Notes under the pieces: model-generated
Database searches by the model: none
Told to the model about the DNA's origin: nothing
Seen by the model: only the letters and a program-made list of their open reading frames with translations
In this document: positions 12,601 through 20,999 of the stretch, one piece after another
Position numbering within the stretch: the stretch's first letter is position 1
How the letters are laid out: the number at the start of each line of letters is the position of its first letter
NCBI GenBank assembly: GCA_914767715.1
Contig: OU612074.1
Coordinates: forward strand, 22,740,062 to 22,804,061
DNA from: Membranipora membranacea
Lineage: Eukaryota > Bryozoa > Gymnolaemata > Cheilostomatida > Membraniporidae
Length of the DNA stretch: 64,000 nucleotides
Direction of reading: 5' to 3'
Translations under genes and position numbers: made by a program

Positions 12601-15600
12601 ATACCACATAGCAGTTTCCTGTTCCTGTTATTATTTAGCCTGTGCTCTATAATTATTACAGCAAAGTCTTGGAACCTCCCCTAAATTGAAGTGTTACCCA
12701 GCTTAGAGTCAGCAACTACTTTGAGTTTTGCATCGCGTAATGCACAAAGCTGATGCTGCCAAGCACATTATTTGCTACCCATTAATGCATTGCTGCGAAA
12801 CCTTGGTTGCCCTTTAATGATTGAGTTTCACATATTTTCTTGGCTTTACAAAAAAAATGCATTGTATGACGCGACGTAAGAAGTCAATTTAGACTAGTCA
12901 TATAACAAAGAAAATCAAATTTTACAATGAGAGTTATCTCTGAGTATATATTCCACCTGTTTTAAAATTTATTGCAATTAATTTGACTCCTCCACCTGCG
13001 TTGACAAAAACAGCGTTGTCTGCCTCATTTCCTCCCTGAAATGACACAACAACATTTCGAGTAGCTCGGTAGCTTTCCAACAGTATATGTTGTATTGATA
13101 TTCAGATCGGTCTTAGACATTACCTTAAGTGATGATAAGCAAACTGCTTGGGGTAGAAGGCCAAGCAGAATTATGCTTTTAATACTCAAATTAAAGTAGT
13201 TTAACCTCAGCAGGGCGAAAAATCAAAGTGAGTCTGAGTCAGATCTAAGGTATTACAAACGTAGGATTAAAAGCTTGGCCCTCGCATAAAAGGCAGGCAG
13301 AGCAAGACAGGAAATCACAGTCAGCCCACTTGCTCTAGCGCTAACAAGTCATCTCTCTGACTTGTGTATGAGTTGAATTATGCTCAATCTGGTGAATTTG
13401 AGAAGTGAATGAGTGGCACGGGGGGCGGGTGCCTTGACGATAGCGAATTTACGCCGATGAGTTGAGCCTCCCTGGTTTCGCAACAGCGTAAACACATCAA
13501 TTATGTGAAACCACCGAAACTTACAAAATGCACTGAGGAATCAATGAGATTGATTGAGATGCTCAGCAACACACAGGGGTAGCTTCATGCTGCTGGGGCC
13601 GGCCATGAAGAGGTTGTACTAGAGAAGGCCTCGAAACAGCGCTTGACTCATAGTGTCTAGCTGAAGACCTGTGTGTTGTGCAGTGGTACGCGCACCACTG
13701 TATGTTGTATCAAATAATTATGCTCAAGCTGATATTTTCATATTTGAGACAATTTCAACTGGAAAACACTGTTCACCTTTTCTTTTGCTAGCAGCTTGGT
13801 TTGAGAATCCATCCAGTCTGTCTTGGAGATAGATACATCAAAGGCTTGCCGAACCTCATTTGACATGTCTTCCATCTAGATGTAAGAACAATATTGATGA
13901 ACAGTAAATAAATTTTAGTCTCAAAGTACTTTTAAAATTGTATTACCTACGTGAGGAAGTAAAACATCACACTATATAAACCTCAACCTTTCTAAAGTGT
14001 TTGAGAGCAGGTCGATTCAAGAAAATTCCAACTTCAATGAACATGATGATGAATAATCAAAATGAACGTCACAAGTAATGTGATGTAAAAATATACAACT
14101 CACTGCAATTTTCGATTCGTCATTAAAGTATTTGTCAGCAAACGATCTCCCAATAGCCCATAGCCCAACATAACTCAAATGATATATACAACCCCGCCAT
14201 ATTGGAGGCTTTTGTGGGACTGAATAAGCTACCTGAAACAAAAATAATATTATGAACATCGTAAGATTTTAGCATTTTCAAGAACTGAGATATAATCCTT
14301 GGTGTAACCCTGTTCCTTTGACTCAAACCTTCTCTGACTGTGCCTGTTGCATTGAATTTGGCAAAATCTCAGTAGACCACTGGCTTAATGATCCTACTTA
14401 AAACAGAAATGAATAGGTAGATGAGCGTACAGCTGTCAGAGCATATGCAAAGATGAGCAACCGATTACTACTATGTTAAACAAGCTTACAAGTCATTCGA
14501 CTCGTTACTTGTTGGGCTAACACATCGCTACGTAAGACAAGCAATTTCATGTTTTCTTCTAACTGTTGCAACTCATATATGATTATTCAGCCCATCATAC
14601 CAACATGACTGAATCATGATCTCTAAAAATATTGGGCTTACCCGCCAGAACTTATTCTGAATATCTTGGAGTTCTTGATTTAGATATAGAATCCTACGTT
14701 CTGTGATTCTCCACACCAGGTAATTAGCCAGTACTCTTGGTGATGTGACCGCTACCTTCTCCGCCATCTTTTTAAGGAAGTCGGGAGCATGGACCACAAG
14801 CTCTGTGTCATCAGTGAACTTAAACTCCGTATCGACGAAGAGTAGATTCAAAAACTTCTTCCATTCAAACTGTTAAGATAAACATAGCTGTTAAAACAAA
14901 TGACAAGTCTGATTCGAAATAGGGGCACTCGGCGTTTGATCAGTATCTCTTTCAATCACTGATCCAACCACTTTTTACCTACAATATTGAACTCTGGTAT
15001 ACTGGTGCTACTGAAAGACAAAAGAATATGCTTTTAAGTTTGTTTTTAAAAAACAGCTTCATTTTTGAAGCTGACTGTTTTGTTGACATGAGTATTTTAA
15101 TTTAGCTCAATATGTTATAGCTGAGGATAGACACATTTTACGCCATTGTTATAAAAGTAATCGTAAATGTTTTATCATGCCAAAAGTTAGTATATCGAGA
15201 TTTTTGTGCAGCTTTGTGCCTTTTAGTATTCGTCTGCTAAACAACCGAGAGAGAAATGGTTCACACCTAAATTGTAATGTGTTTCTAACACAATTACCAA
15301 AATAAATTCAATTCAATTCAGAAAGGCTAAGTCATCATAAGATTCATCTACGGTGAGCTATATCCTTCAAAGGTCAGGTTTGAAATCAAACAATAATTAA
15401 AATATGCATGTCCAACTTCAATTTAGACCATCAAAAAAAGGAGAGTTGTATTTATTTGTAGTGGAAATGGGCTGAGAAAATGTGATCAGCTTATAAAAGA
15501 ACAGTTTTCGTCCTGTCACCGTGACTAGATGATCACTGATGTTTAAAGACTCTGAACTTTAATTTTTGAATCAAGATACTTCAAAAGCTCTTGGTTGGCG

Positions 15601-18600
15601 TAAACTTCAAACTAAAGCCCTGTGACTTTTATTTAATTCTCCCATCTGGTCTTCCCAAGTCAGCTGAAACACAACGAGTAAAGTTATGGCATTTTTAATT
15701 GCTACAAGTTACTGATTCCCACCTTATCAGATAATTTTGTAGTGAGGTCTGAGACCTTGGCTCTGTTATATGGGAGTACCCCTCTGTTCTCACGCTCTGT
15801 GGAGATCTATAATAATGTAGAAAATGTTATCTCAATATAGTAACAACTAATGAACTAACATCCCAACCCCGTATAATTGGAGTGTTGAAAATATTCTTAA
15901 AATTTCACAGAATTTGTCAGCATTTTGAGAACCTACTAGGATGTATTACAATTGGAGCTTTATCTGCTTTTCAAAAATCAAGGAGCGATTATGTCACTAC
16001 AATGATAAAGTTTCCTTACATAACCATTACTTAACCTTTTCAGCAAGGATTTCTTAACAACTAGTGGCAACCTTGAGAGGCTAAAAATATTGGTTTATTT
16101 CTTGAAAATTACTGAGCAATTGTTGGAGAGAGAATATATCAAATTCATCAATATGAAATGTGAATATTCTTGTTATGATACAACTTGCATTGGTTAAGAA
16201 CGCCAGCTGAATGATTTGAACCCATGGTAGACTTGTACATACATTTGCAAAGTATGTCTCAAACTCCATAATATCGTTGACATCTTTGTCAACAGTCTTG
16301 TTGTCAGCACCCATGGCAATCGCTATCTCTCTGATGTAGGTCTTGTATGCGTTCCTCTCTTTAGCGAACTCAGGCTCAGAGTAATAGTTCTTGTGAGGAA
16401 GGCTAATTACAAACTGGTCCAGCTATAGGTAAAGAAAATTGTTGACCGAAGACACAAGATGTATGCCTATATTTGAATCATTCTTAGGATAGAGACTTCC
16501 TGAGATACGATATAGATAATTAAGCAGGTAGTTGCACCATGGGGCGTTCATGTCATTGAAGTTTAATATCATTGCCCTTTGGAGACTTCACCATTTTACT
16601 TACCTTAACAATATTAACTTTGCTGTCCTTTTCATCCGCAGACACTGAAACATCCACCAGATACTTATGACCGAGCAAACTCAGCTCACTCAGTGTGTAT
16701 AACAGGTCAAACTCAGTCTCGTTCCAGGTAGGATCAGAAATAGGCCATCCACCTAAGTCAGTGTGAAGGTCACGAAGTGGAGCAACTCCCAATTCCTCTT
16801 TTTTATCTGAAATAGGGACAAACATAGTGTTTTATATAAGAAACTCTTATTGACACGATTTATGCATTTTACATTCATGTGGATTGGATGTGCAGGGCGT
16901 AGCTCTAGGGGAGGCAGGGAGGCACTGCTTTCCCTAGAAAGCTGAACACAGTGACCTAAAAACACTATATTCCACGTCATTATCAGCTCCTCTAGGATTT
17001 CCATTGCTATTTATATACCTTAAATTGCTTGGGGAGGAGCTTACAGCACCCCTTCTGGTGATACTGCGGAATCGCCTCACACTTTTTCCTCCCCTACCAT
17101 TTTTTCTAAACTACGGCCATGGTGTATCTAATAAGGTATCATTTGTTCTAAAGCTATCATCTGTCAACAACACCCTGTTTTTATGACTGTCATAGCCTGG
17201 GGCTTGATGAAATCACCAAAATTCTTGATTAATGTTGTTAAATTCTAACATCAGCGTTCTTGAATATTTCAAACATTTAAAGGTAATCAGCCCAGAAGAT
17301 GCAATCACTTGGTCGTACCGTTGTTGACGCAAGCCTTGTACATGTCTTTAGCCTCCAACATTGATTTTGTATCTGATGACAAACTCTCTTCTAGCAATAA
17401 ATCTATAAAAAACAGAAAAAAAAATTGCCACTATTCCATTCTTGTCTTGGTTCTGGCATTTCTCTGGTCTAGGATTCAGATAACGGTTGTTTAAAATGGT
17501 CGATAAGGTTGATTAAAATCAGATGTCAAATCACTCGCCACAACTCGAATCACGGACAGCGAAATGTTAGTGCCTCAATGGCAAGGCCGCAAAATCTGCG
17601 CCAGTTTGCTCTCTGTTTGCAGGCAGGTTAGAGCACACCTTGGGGCCAACCAAACCCCAGTAGTCGATGGAATGCACTGGGATTCGAAACCACGACCTTC
17701 AACATGTGCATACTAAATGACAGCGCTCTAACCAACCGAGCCACCACCTACTTGAGAGACTCGTCTGTATATATAATATGGTAACTTAACAATACTCCTT
17801 TCCTTGCATAGCTCTGTGGCTGTATACTATTCTGGTCATTGGCTGTTGGTTTCTATTTTGAAAGGTTATTGAGGTAGTCTTAGTCCAAATGGTAATATAA
17901 TGATTCGCAAATTTAAAAAAAAACAATGAGTTGCATCGGGATATAGTACCAATGTAGGAAATCGATAGTTCAGGCAGAAACTTGTTGCCATATCAATCAA
18001 GAGGTGAAAAAGATATACCAAACAACATTTGGCAGCCAACTCCGATGAAATCATAAAGTGGCTAAACTAAGTCTCACCACTGATCAGCACTGCCATTTTA
18101 TCTCCGAGCTCTTTGAACTTTGAATGGCTGAATTTAGATTCTGGTATTACAGTCTTATCGATCCATCCTCCACATGAATACTGATAGAAATCATCGCAAG
18201 GGTCAACAGTTGTGTCAAGGCTGTCAATCATTTTGCTTGCTAATGAATAAATAATATAATACTAATAATGATATGAACTTTATTGAACTGATCACTGCAG
18301 GGAAGCAAATAATATCATGTTTCATAAAGGTTCAAACCCAATGACTATGAGACAAGGTAGTGAACAATGAAGAAAGGATGAAAACGGATGGAAATACCTA
18401 TACACAAAAAATAACAAAATTATGTCAGTTATATGACAATTTACAATATTAATTTGGTCCACAATGTGACTGATTACTGCCGTGTGTTACCCTCTATCGA
18501 TCCGAGTCCTAGCTGTTATGTTTTTTTGTCGTCAAATCCCTCTATGATAGGCTACACCTTTTATGTTTTGGGCTCATCTTCGGCCCCAATTTTTTCAAAC

Positions 18601-20993
18601 AAGTTTTTTATATTCCTAAGTAAAAAATTGTTTAAACAATTTTGTGAAGAAGAGAAAATTCGATAGCAGCTGACAAATCTGTCATAGACACCTGCAGCCA
18701 ATATATATTAACGAGGTGACAAAGATTAAATCAGCTTTCATGATGTCTTTTTAGTTTCATGATTTCTCTGTTATGAAAGCACTATGAGTTCCTCATTTCA
18801 TGAATAGTATTGATTTATTGTTTTTTGGGAGGATGAGTAAGCATAATTTTCACTTGGATGGATAGAAATCGCAAGGTTCCATCACATTCTTAAATACAGG
18901 CAGCAGAAAAACAGGTGCCTGAAGGACGAGGCATCACTGTCTGAACCCACGACATTCAACACTTTGCATGCATAAAATCGGCGCACTAAAAAAATCAAGC
19001 CCTCTCACTCCCTTAAGTATGTTTATGACACGCTTTCCCAGCTAATAAAGCTCCGACTCTTAAATCTTCACCACAGAGTAGATTTTGTGACATGATTTTG
19101 TCGTTTTGGAAGACACCATTCAGTAGAATTTGAATTCACAGACTAGGGATTACTGGGATTACTAGGGACTACAGTGTGCTGAACAGCAACGGGTTTAGCG
19201 CAGATCCTCGGTGTAGTCCGACTTCTAAGAATCCACATAGAAGTCGGACTACACCAAGGATCTGCGCTGAGCCCTGTTGCTCTTCATAATAATCATGGAC
19301 GTGATAACGGAGGACATTGACGAGGACCCACCGTGGGCAATGCTATTTGCCGACGATCTGGTTCTATGCGATGAGGATAGAGGAAGCTTAGAGAGGAGGT
19401 TAGAGATCTGGAGGAAGAAAATGGAGAGTGTCTGACTCAAGCTAAGCAGAAAGAAGACAGAGTACCTACAACCTGAAGGAAACCAAGGAGACATCTATTT
19501 GAAGAAGTATGACAGTGAGGAGAGGGTTCCATTGCCACAGTGTTCTCAATTTAAATACTTGGGGACCACAATTCATCAAGAGGGAGGATGCCGCAAGGAA
19601 GTGGAGCTGAGGATATCGAAGGCATGGAACAAATGGAGAGAGCTCACAGGGGTATTATGTGACAAAAAGATGCCATGCAAACTGAAAGTTCTAATCTACA
19701 AAACATCAATACGACCAACCCTTCTCTATGGCAACGAAACATGGCCAATAACGGGACATCTGTCAGATAAGATGGCCTCAGCGAAATGCGTATGTTCCGG
19801 TACTGTCTTTGGATCAGCCTGGAGGAACATAGGAGGAACGAAGATATTTTACAAGAAGCAAAAGTGGTGCCAATTAAAGACCTGATGAGAAGAAAGAGAA
19901 TGCAGTGGTTTGGACATGTTCAAAGACGAGATAGTCAGGAAGACATCAGAAAAGTATGTGAGATGGAGATAGATGGCAATAGACCTAGAGGCCGCCCTAA
20001 GCAGAGATGGAGTGATACAATAAATGCGGACCTCAGATGGCTGGATCTTGATAGCAGCGATGTGGAAGACCGGAGCAGATGGAGAAGTCTGGTTGAGCTT
20101 GGTATCAAGCAAAAACCCGCCACCCGTACAGGACAAAGGCGGTGAAAGGTGAGAAAGGTGAGAAACAGTGTGCTGAACAGGGCTGTCATAACTCTAATTT
20201 CCAACTATCTGATAAGCCCCTTGGTAATTTTAAGTCACTTTTTAAAAATCTTATTCTCCTTGCAACTATAAGACAATAAACACTTGTAGAAAAAAAAGCT
20301 ACAAATCCTAAAAGTTCTCACTTGTTACCTTGATTAAATAAGTTTAGTTTTAACTCACCTGCTTGTGCACAAGCTGCTGTCAAACACACATCAGACTCAC
20401 CACCTATAAATCATCAGGAATGTAATTAATTTTCTATGAATAGATTAATAGCAAGAAGTGATGCACTGAGGGATCCATGAGCTTGATTGAGATGCTCATC
20501 AACACATAGGGGTGGGTTTATGCTGCTGGGGCTGGCCATGAGGAGGTTGTAGACTGAAGATCTGTGTGTTGTGCAGTGGTACGCACACCACTGTATGTTG
20601 TATCGTAACAGATTCAATTCACAGGAGCAACTTTGTTTGTTTTGTAATTAGGAAGCTCACTCATCACTTTATTTAAATGATTGTAGTTTTGAGGTAACTC
20701 ACAGGAGATTGCAAATGAAAGAAATCACCGAACCTTGTAGGCAGTTATGAACAGAAGACATTGCGGGGAGCAGGATGGAAGACGTGCCACTCTCCGTGTT
20801 GATTAACAGATATGAGAGAGACTTGAGTTCAGACTAACCTGCTTGTTGCTCTGCTATGACTGACTTGTTGCATGATTTTCCCCTAAAAGCCAGGGCTATA
20901 ACCAGTGCTATAGTGATGATAAGAAAGAGGAGAGCTGCTGCCGAGGCAGCGATAACGTATTTAGTAAGTATCTTTTGACTCTTCTGTGTCAGC
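6547..20993 (-). CDS. Neprilysin/ECE-like M13 family protein, copy 1, intact reading frame but probable pseudoprotease (18 exons, 5' end missing)
   Basis: Exons in coding order: 20839-20993, 20359-20403, 18078-18239, 17319-17402, 16604-16806, 16243-16422, 15723-15806, 14642-14869, 14104-14232, 13777-13875, 10599-10676, 9130-9292, 8664-8715, 8423-8490, 7958-8091, 7551-7715, 7209-7294, 6547-6646. All have AG/GT borders. The total of 2215 nt keeps one frame: 737 residues plus stop, a usual M13 length. Order: short cytoplasmic part, membrane anchor (about residues 12-36), M13 N-domain with [14 protein letters not shown], then the C-domain with [26 protein letters not shown], and the C-terminus EKCTVW. 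By family knowledge this is a type II ectoprotein. The zinc ligands (His567, His571, Glu630) remain. The catalytic Glu is Ala568, so I infer no peptidase activity. The first exon starts with one base of a split codon and is closed upstream by a stop without an ATG, so an N-terminal exon is missing from the model. Confidence 0.93.
7209..7294 (-). CDS. M13 copy 1, exon 17 (KAPGKWR)
   Basis: An 86-nt exon, residues 677-704. The family's VHSPGxFR is KAPGKWR here: the transition-state His is Lys699, while the Arg (completed across the intron) is kept. Matching exons: 32119-32204 (Thr at the His position) and 54349-54434. Confidence 0.88.
7551..7715 (-). CDS. M13 copy 1, exon 16: third zinc ligand (ENIAD) retained
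   Basis: A 165-nt exon, residues 622-676. [14 protein letters not shown] contains Glu630 and Asp634 of the ExxxD motif, so the third zinc ligand is kept. It ends ELFFLSFAQ. Matching exons: 32461-32625 (with an in-frame TAA) and 54694-54858. Confidence 0.93.
7958..8091 (-). CDS. M13 copy 1, exon 15
   Basis: A 134-nt exon, residues 577-621, with [14 protein letters not shown] and [15 protein letters not shown]. These match the family's FDxxGN...W and FxxxxxCxxxQY. Matching exons: 32868-33001 and 55101-55234. Confidence 0.92.
8423..8490 (-). CDS. M13 copy 1, exon 14: zinc motif HAITH without the catalytic Glu
   Basis: A 68-nt exon, residues 554-576. It encodes [20 protein letters not shown]. 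The family has GHEITHGFDD, where the Glu polarises the attacking water; here the codon is GCT (Ala). Both histidines are present. The same Ala codon is found in units 2 (33336-33403) and 3 (55581-55647, which also has a one-base deletion). Confidence 0.93.
8664..8715 (-). CDS. M13 copy 1, exon 13 ([11 protein letters not shown])
   Basis: A 52-nt exon, residues 537-553, encoding [12 protein letters not shown], the family's FPAGILQPPFF block. Matching exons: 33577-33628 and 55821-55872. Confidence 0.9.
9130..9292 (-). CDS. M13 copy 1, exon 12 (substrate-binding NAYY replaced by TASY)
   Basis: A 163-nt exon, residues 483-536. It ends [13 protein letters not shown]. In active M13 enzymes this is VNAYYxPxxN, whose Asn binds the substrate backbone; here the Asn position is Thr526. 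Matching exons: 34044-34206 and 56289-56451. Confidence 0.9.
9604..9960 (+). mobile_element. tRNA-derived SINE-like repeat, unit 1
   Basis: The head resembles a tRNA gene, with a box A-like GCAGCTCAGTTGG and a box B GGGTTCAAATCCC about 55 bases further on, followed by a non-tRNA body. It lies in the intron between M13 exons 11 and 12. The same insertion is in unit 2 (34518-34860) and unit 3 (56761-57110), so it predates the array. The minus-strand frame across it, present in all three units, is incidental. Confidence 0.65.
10599..10676 (-). CDS. M13 copy 1, exon 11 (NNDIGYPDW)
   Basis: A 78-nt exon, residues 457-482, with [12 protein letters not shown] matching the family's IGYPDW. It is separated from exon 10 by a 3.1-kb intron that holds the retroelement fragment. 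Matching exons: 35526-35603 and 57766-57843. Confidence 0.9.
10860..12365 (+). mobile_element. Non-LTR retroelement 3' fragment with probable restriction-like endonuclease, unit 1 (degenerate)
   Basis: Plus-strand reading frames at 10877-11287 and 11321-12040 are parts of one retroelement protein. A region with [20 protein letters not shown] resembles the part after the reverse transcriptase in RLE-type elements. A Cys-Cys-His-Cys-like cluster follows ([17 protein letters not shown]), then RPDLIAWSD and MELTVPWE, a plausible PD...E endonuclease core. The 3' tail has no long poly-A. A stop at 11285 and a frame change near 11390 break it. The element is 5' truncated, lies antisense to the host gene in the intron between exons 10 and 11, and is shared by all three units. 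Confidence 0.7.
12437..12813. mobile_element. 377-bp MITE with TTAA target-site duplication, unit 1 only
   Basis: Perfect 17-bp terminal inverted repeats AGGGCAACCAAGGTTTC lie at both ends, directly flanked by TTAA (12433-12436 and 12814-12817). Unit 3 has the uninterrupted site with one TTAA (59554-59557). TTAA duplication is the mark of piggyBac-type transposition. There is no coding content, so it must have been moved by an enzyme from elsewhere. Confidence 0.85.
12954..13051 (-). other. Exon-like segment in the intron between exons 10 and 11
   Basis: The minus strand reads [19 protein letters not shown] without a stop, between an acceptor-like TTTCAG and a weak donor. Unit 3 has the same at about 59692-59780, and three of the five differences seen are silent. 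Exons 10 and 11 join perfectly without it, and it has no M13 similarity that I recognise. It could be a relic exon or chance. Confidence 0.25.
13540..13715. repeat. Dispersed repeat family (GATTGAGATGCTCA...GGTACGC)
   Basis: A sequence of about 100-175 bp containing TTGATTGAGATGCTCA, then GCTGCTGGGG and GTGTTGTGCAGTGGTACGC. It recurs at 20460-20605, 41480-41600, 60300-60478 and 63345-63487, always inside introns of the M13 copies. A partial relative may lie near 25868. It has no coding content. The class is unknown. Confidence 0.55.
13777..13875 (-). CDS. M13 copy 1, exon 10 ([14 protein letters not shown])
   Basis: A 99-nt exon, residues 424-456, with [14 protein letters not shown] matching the family's WMDxxTxxxAxxK. 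The unit 3 exon (60544-60641) is one base shorter. It is deleted in unit 2. Confidence 0.9.
14104..14232 (-). CDS. M13 copy 1, exon 9
   Basis: A 129-nt exon, residues 381-423. It covers PPIWRGC and [11 protein letters not shown], the family's RWxxCV...A.G..YV..YF region. The first half differs from unit 3 by a cluster of replacement changes. The unit 3 exon is 60870-60998 and has a stop codon. It is deleted in unit 2. Confidence 0.88.
14642..14869 (-). CDS. M13 copy 1, exon 8 (FEWKKFLN)
   Basis: A 228-nt exon, residues 305-380. [11 protein letters not shown] and [13 protein letters not shown] match the family's DWxxYLN and VVVYAPxYL. ANYLVWR matches the conserved NYLxWR. The unit 3 exon is 61409-61636. 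It is deleted in unit 2. Confidence 0.93.
14978..15017 (-). other. Exon-like segment encoding STSIPEFNI in the intron between exons 7 and 8
   Basis: The minus strand reads AGC ACC AGT ATA CCA GAG TTC AAT ATT next to acceptor-like and donor-like sites. It resembles the family segment PEFNW just before the exon 8 block. Including it would break the frame between exons 7 and 8. It is kept in units 2 (about 37175-37215) and 3 (about 61740-61780). Confidence 0.3.
15540..15663 (-). pseudogene. Relic exon resembling M13 exon 8, in the intron between exons 7 and 8
   Basis: After a good acceptor (TTTCAG) the minus strand reads [18 protein letters not shown] and then a stop. In another frame it continues [17 protein letters not shown]. 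Together these resemble the family's WxxYLN and VVVYAPxYLxKL blocks of exon 8. Exons 7 and 8 join in phase without it. The same lesion is in units 2 (down from 37871) and 3 (down from 62397), so decay predates the array. Confidence 0.4.
15723..15806 (-). CDS. M13 copy 1, exon 7
   Basis: An 84-nt exon, residues 277-304 ([18 protein letters not shown]), matching the YxxMxxxEL segment that precedes the FEWKKFLN block. It joins the next exon in phase 0. Matching exons: 37931-38014 and 62457-62540. Confidence 0.85.
16243..16422 (-). CDS. M13 copy 1, exon 6 (SLPHKNYY)
   Basis: A 180-nt exon in phase 0 at both ends, residues 217-276. [14 protein letters not shown] corresponds to the family's LGLPxxxYY, and [10 protein letters not shown] to its FExxLA block. 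The unit 2 exon is 38451-38630. It is lost in unit 3. Confidence 0.9.
16604..16806 (-). CDS. M13 copy 1, exon 5 ([11 protein letters not shown])
   Basis: A 203-nt exon, residues 149-216. It includes [19 protein letters not shown], the family's conserved Gly-Gly-Trp-Pro block, which here carries a possible N-glycosylation site (NET). Donor GTAAGT. The unit 2 exon is 38812-39014. It is lost in unit 3. Confidence 0.9.
17319..17402 (-). CDS. M13 copy 1, exon 4
   Basis: An 84-nt exon, residues 121-148, ending [11 protein letters not shown], which matches the family pattern AxxFYxxCM. Acceptor TTTATAG, donor GTACGA. The unit 2 exon is 39345-39428. It is lost in unit 3. Confidence 0.85.
17578..17755 (-). 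mobile_element. tRNA-derived SINE-like repeat, minus strand, unit 1
   Basis: On the minus strand the head reads GTGGCTCGGTTGGTTAGAGC (box A-like) and then a box B-like TTTCGAATCCCA. It belongs to the same family as 24258-24500. It lies in the intron between exons 3 and 4. The matching copy in unit 2 is 39600-39782. It is removed from unit 3 by the exon 3-6 deletion. Confidence 0.65.
18078..18239 (-). CDS. M13 copy 1, exon 3 ([14 protein letters not shown])
   Basis: A 162-nt exon, residues 67-120. It carries the hallmark [14 protein letters not shown] and the following Pro-x-Ser...Phe...Leu region. Its 3' half contains the hypervariable patch relative to unit 2 (18099-18142). The unit 2 exon is 40107-40268. 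The exon is deleted in unit 3. Confidence 0.92.
19187..19279. repeat. Inverted 5' end of the LINE insertion
   Basis: 19187-19226 and 19239-19279 are near-perfect inverted copies separated by 12 bases and could form a long hairpin. 5' inversions of this kind arise by twin priming during LINE integration. Confidence 0.8.
19187..20164 (+). mobile_element. 5'-truncated LINE insertion with 16-bp target-site duplications, unit 1 only
   Basis: Flanked by ACAGTGTGCTGAACAG at 19171-19186 and 20165-20180. Unit 2 has one uninterrupted copy of the site (41189-41204). The plus strand encodes the end of a reverse transcriptase: [12 protein letters not shown] with the catalytic [29 protein letters not shown], then in a second frame [12 protein letters not shown] and [10 protein letters not shown]. 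One in-frame TGA near 19432 and a frame change near 19785 disable it. It ends in a short GTGAGAAAG-like repeat instead of poly-A. The first 40 bases are an inverted copy of 19239-19279. Confidence 0.9.
20359..20403 (-). CDS. M13 copy 1, exon 2 (stalk, CLTAAC)
   Basis: A 45-nt exon, residues 52-66, containing CLTAACAQA. It matches the Cys-Leu-Thr-x-x-Cys start of the M13 ectodomain. Matching exons lie at 41384-41428 and 63244-63288. The three copies differ at residues 53-55 (GES, DEP, SGS), all by amino-acid-changing substitutions. Confidence 0.85.
20839..20993 (-). CDS. M13 copy 1, exon with the membrane anchor (first exon found)
   Basis: Residues 1-51. A basic stretch (QKSQKILTK) is followed by about 25 hydrophobic residues rich in Ala, Leu and Ile, then RGKSCNKS. 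This is the usual signal-anchor arrangement of a type II M13 protein. The acceptor is CTACAG and the donor GTTAGT. The exon begins with the third base of a codon. The same exon is intact at 41739-41893 and 63733-63887. Confidence 0.85.
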
Positions 20994-20999
20994 CTGTAG

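Noticed and set aside
12954-13051. Extra M13 exon between exons 10 and 11
   Set aside because: Exons 10 and 11 already join as [19 protein letters not shown], matching the family without a gap; the segment would insert unrelated residues.
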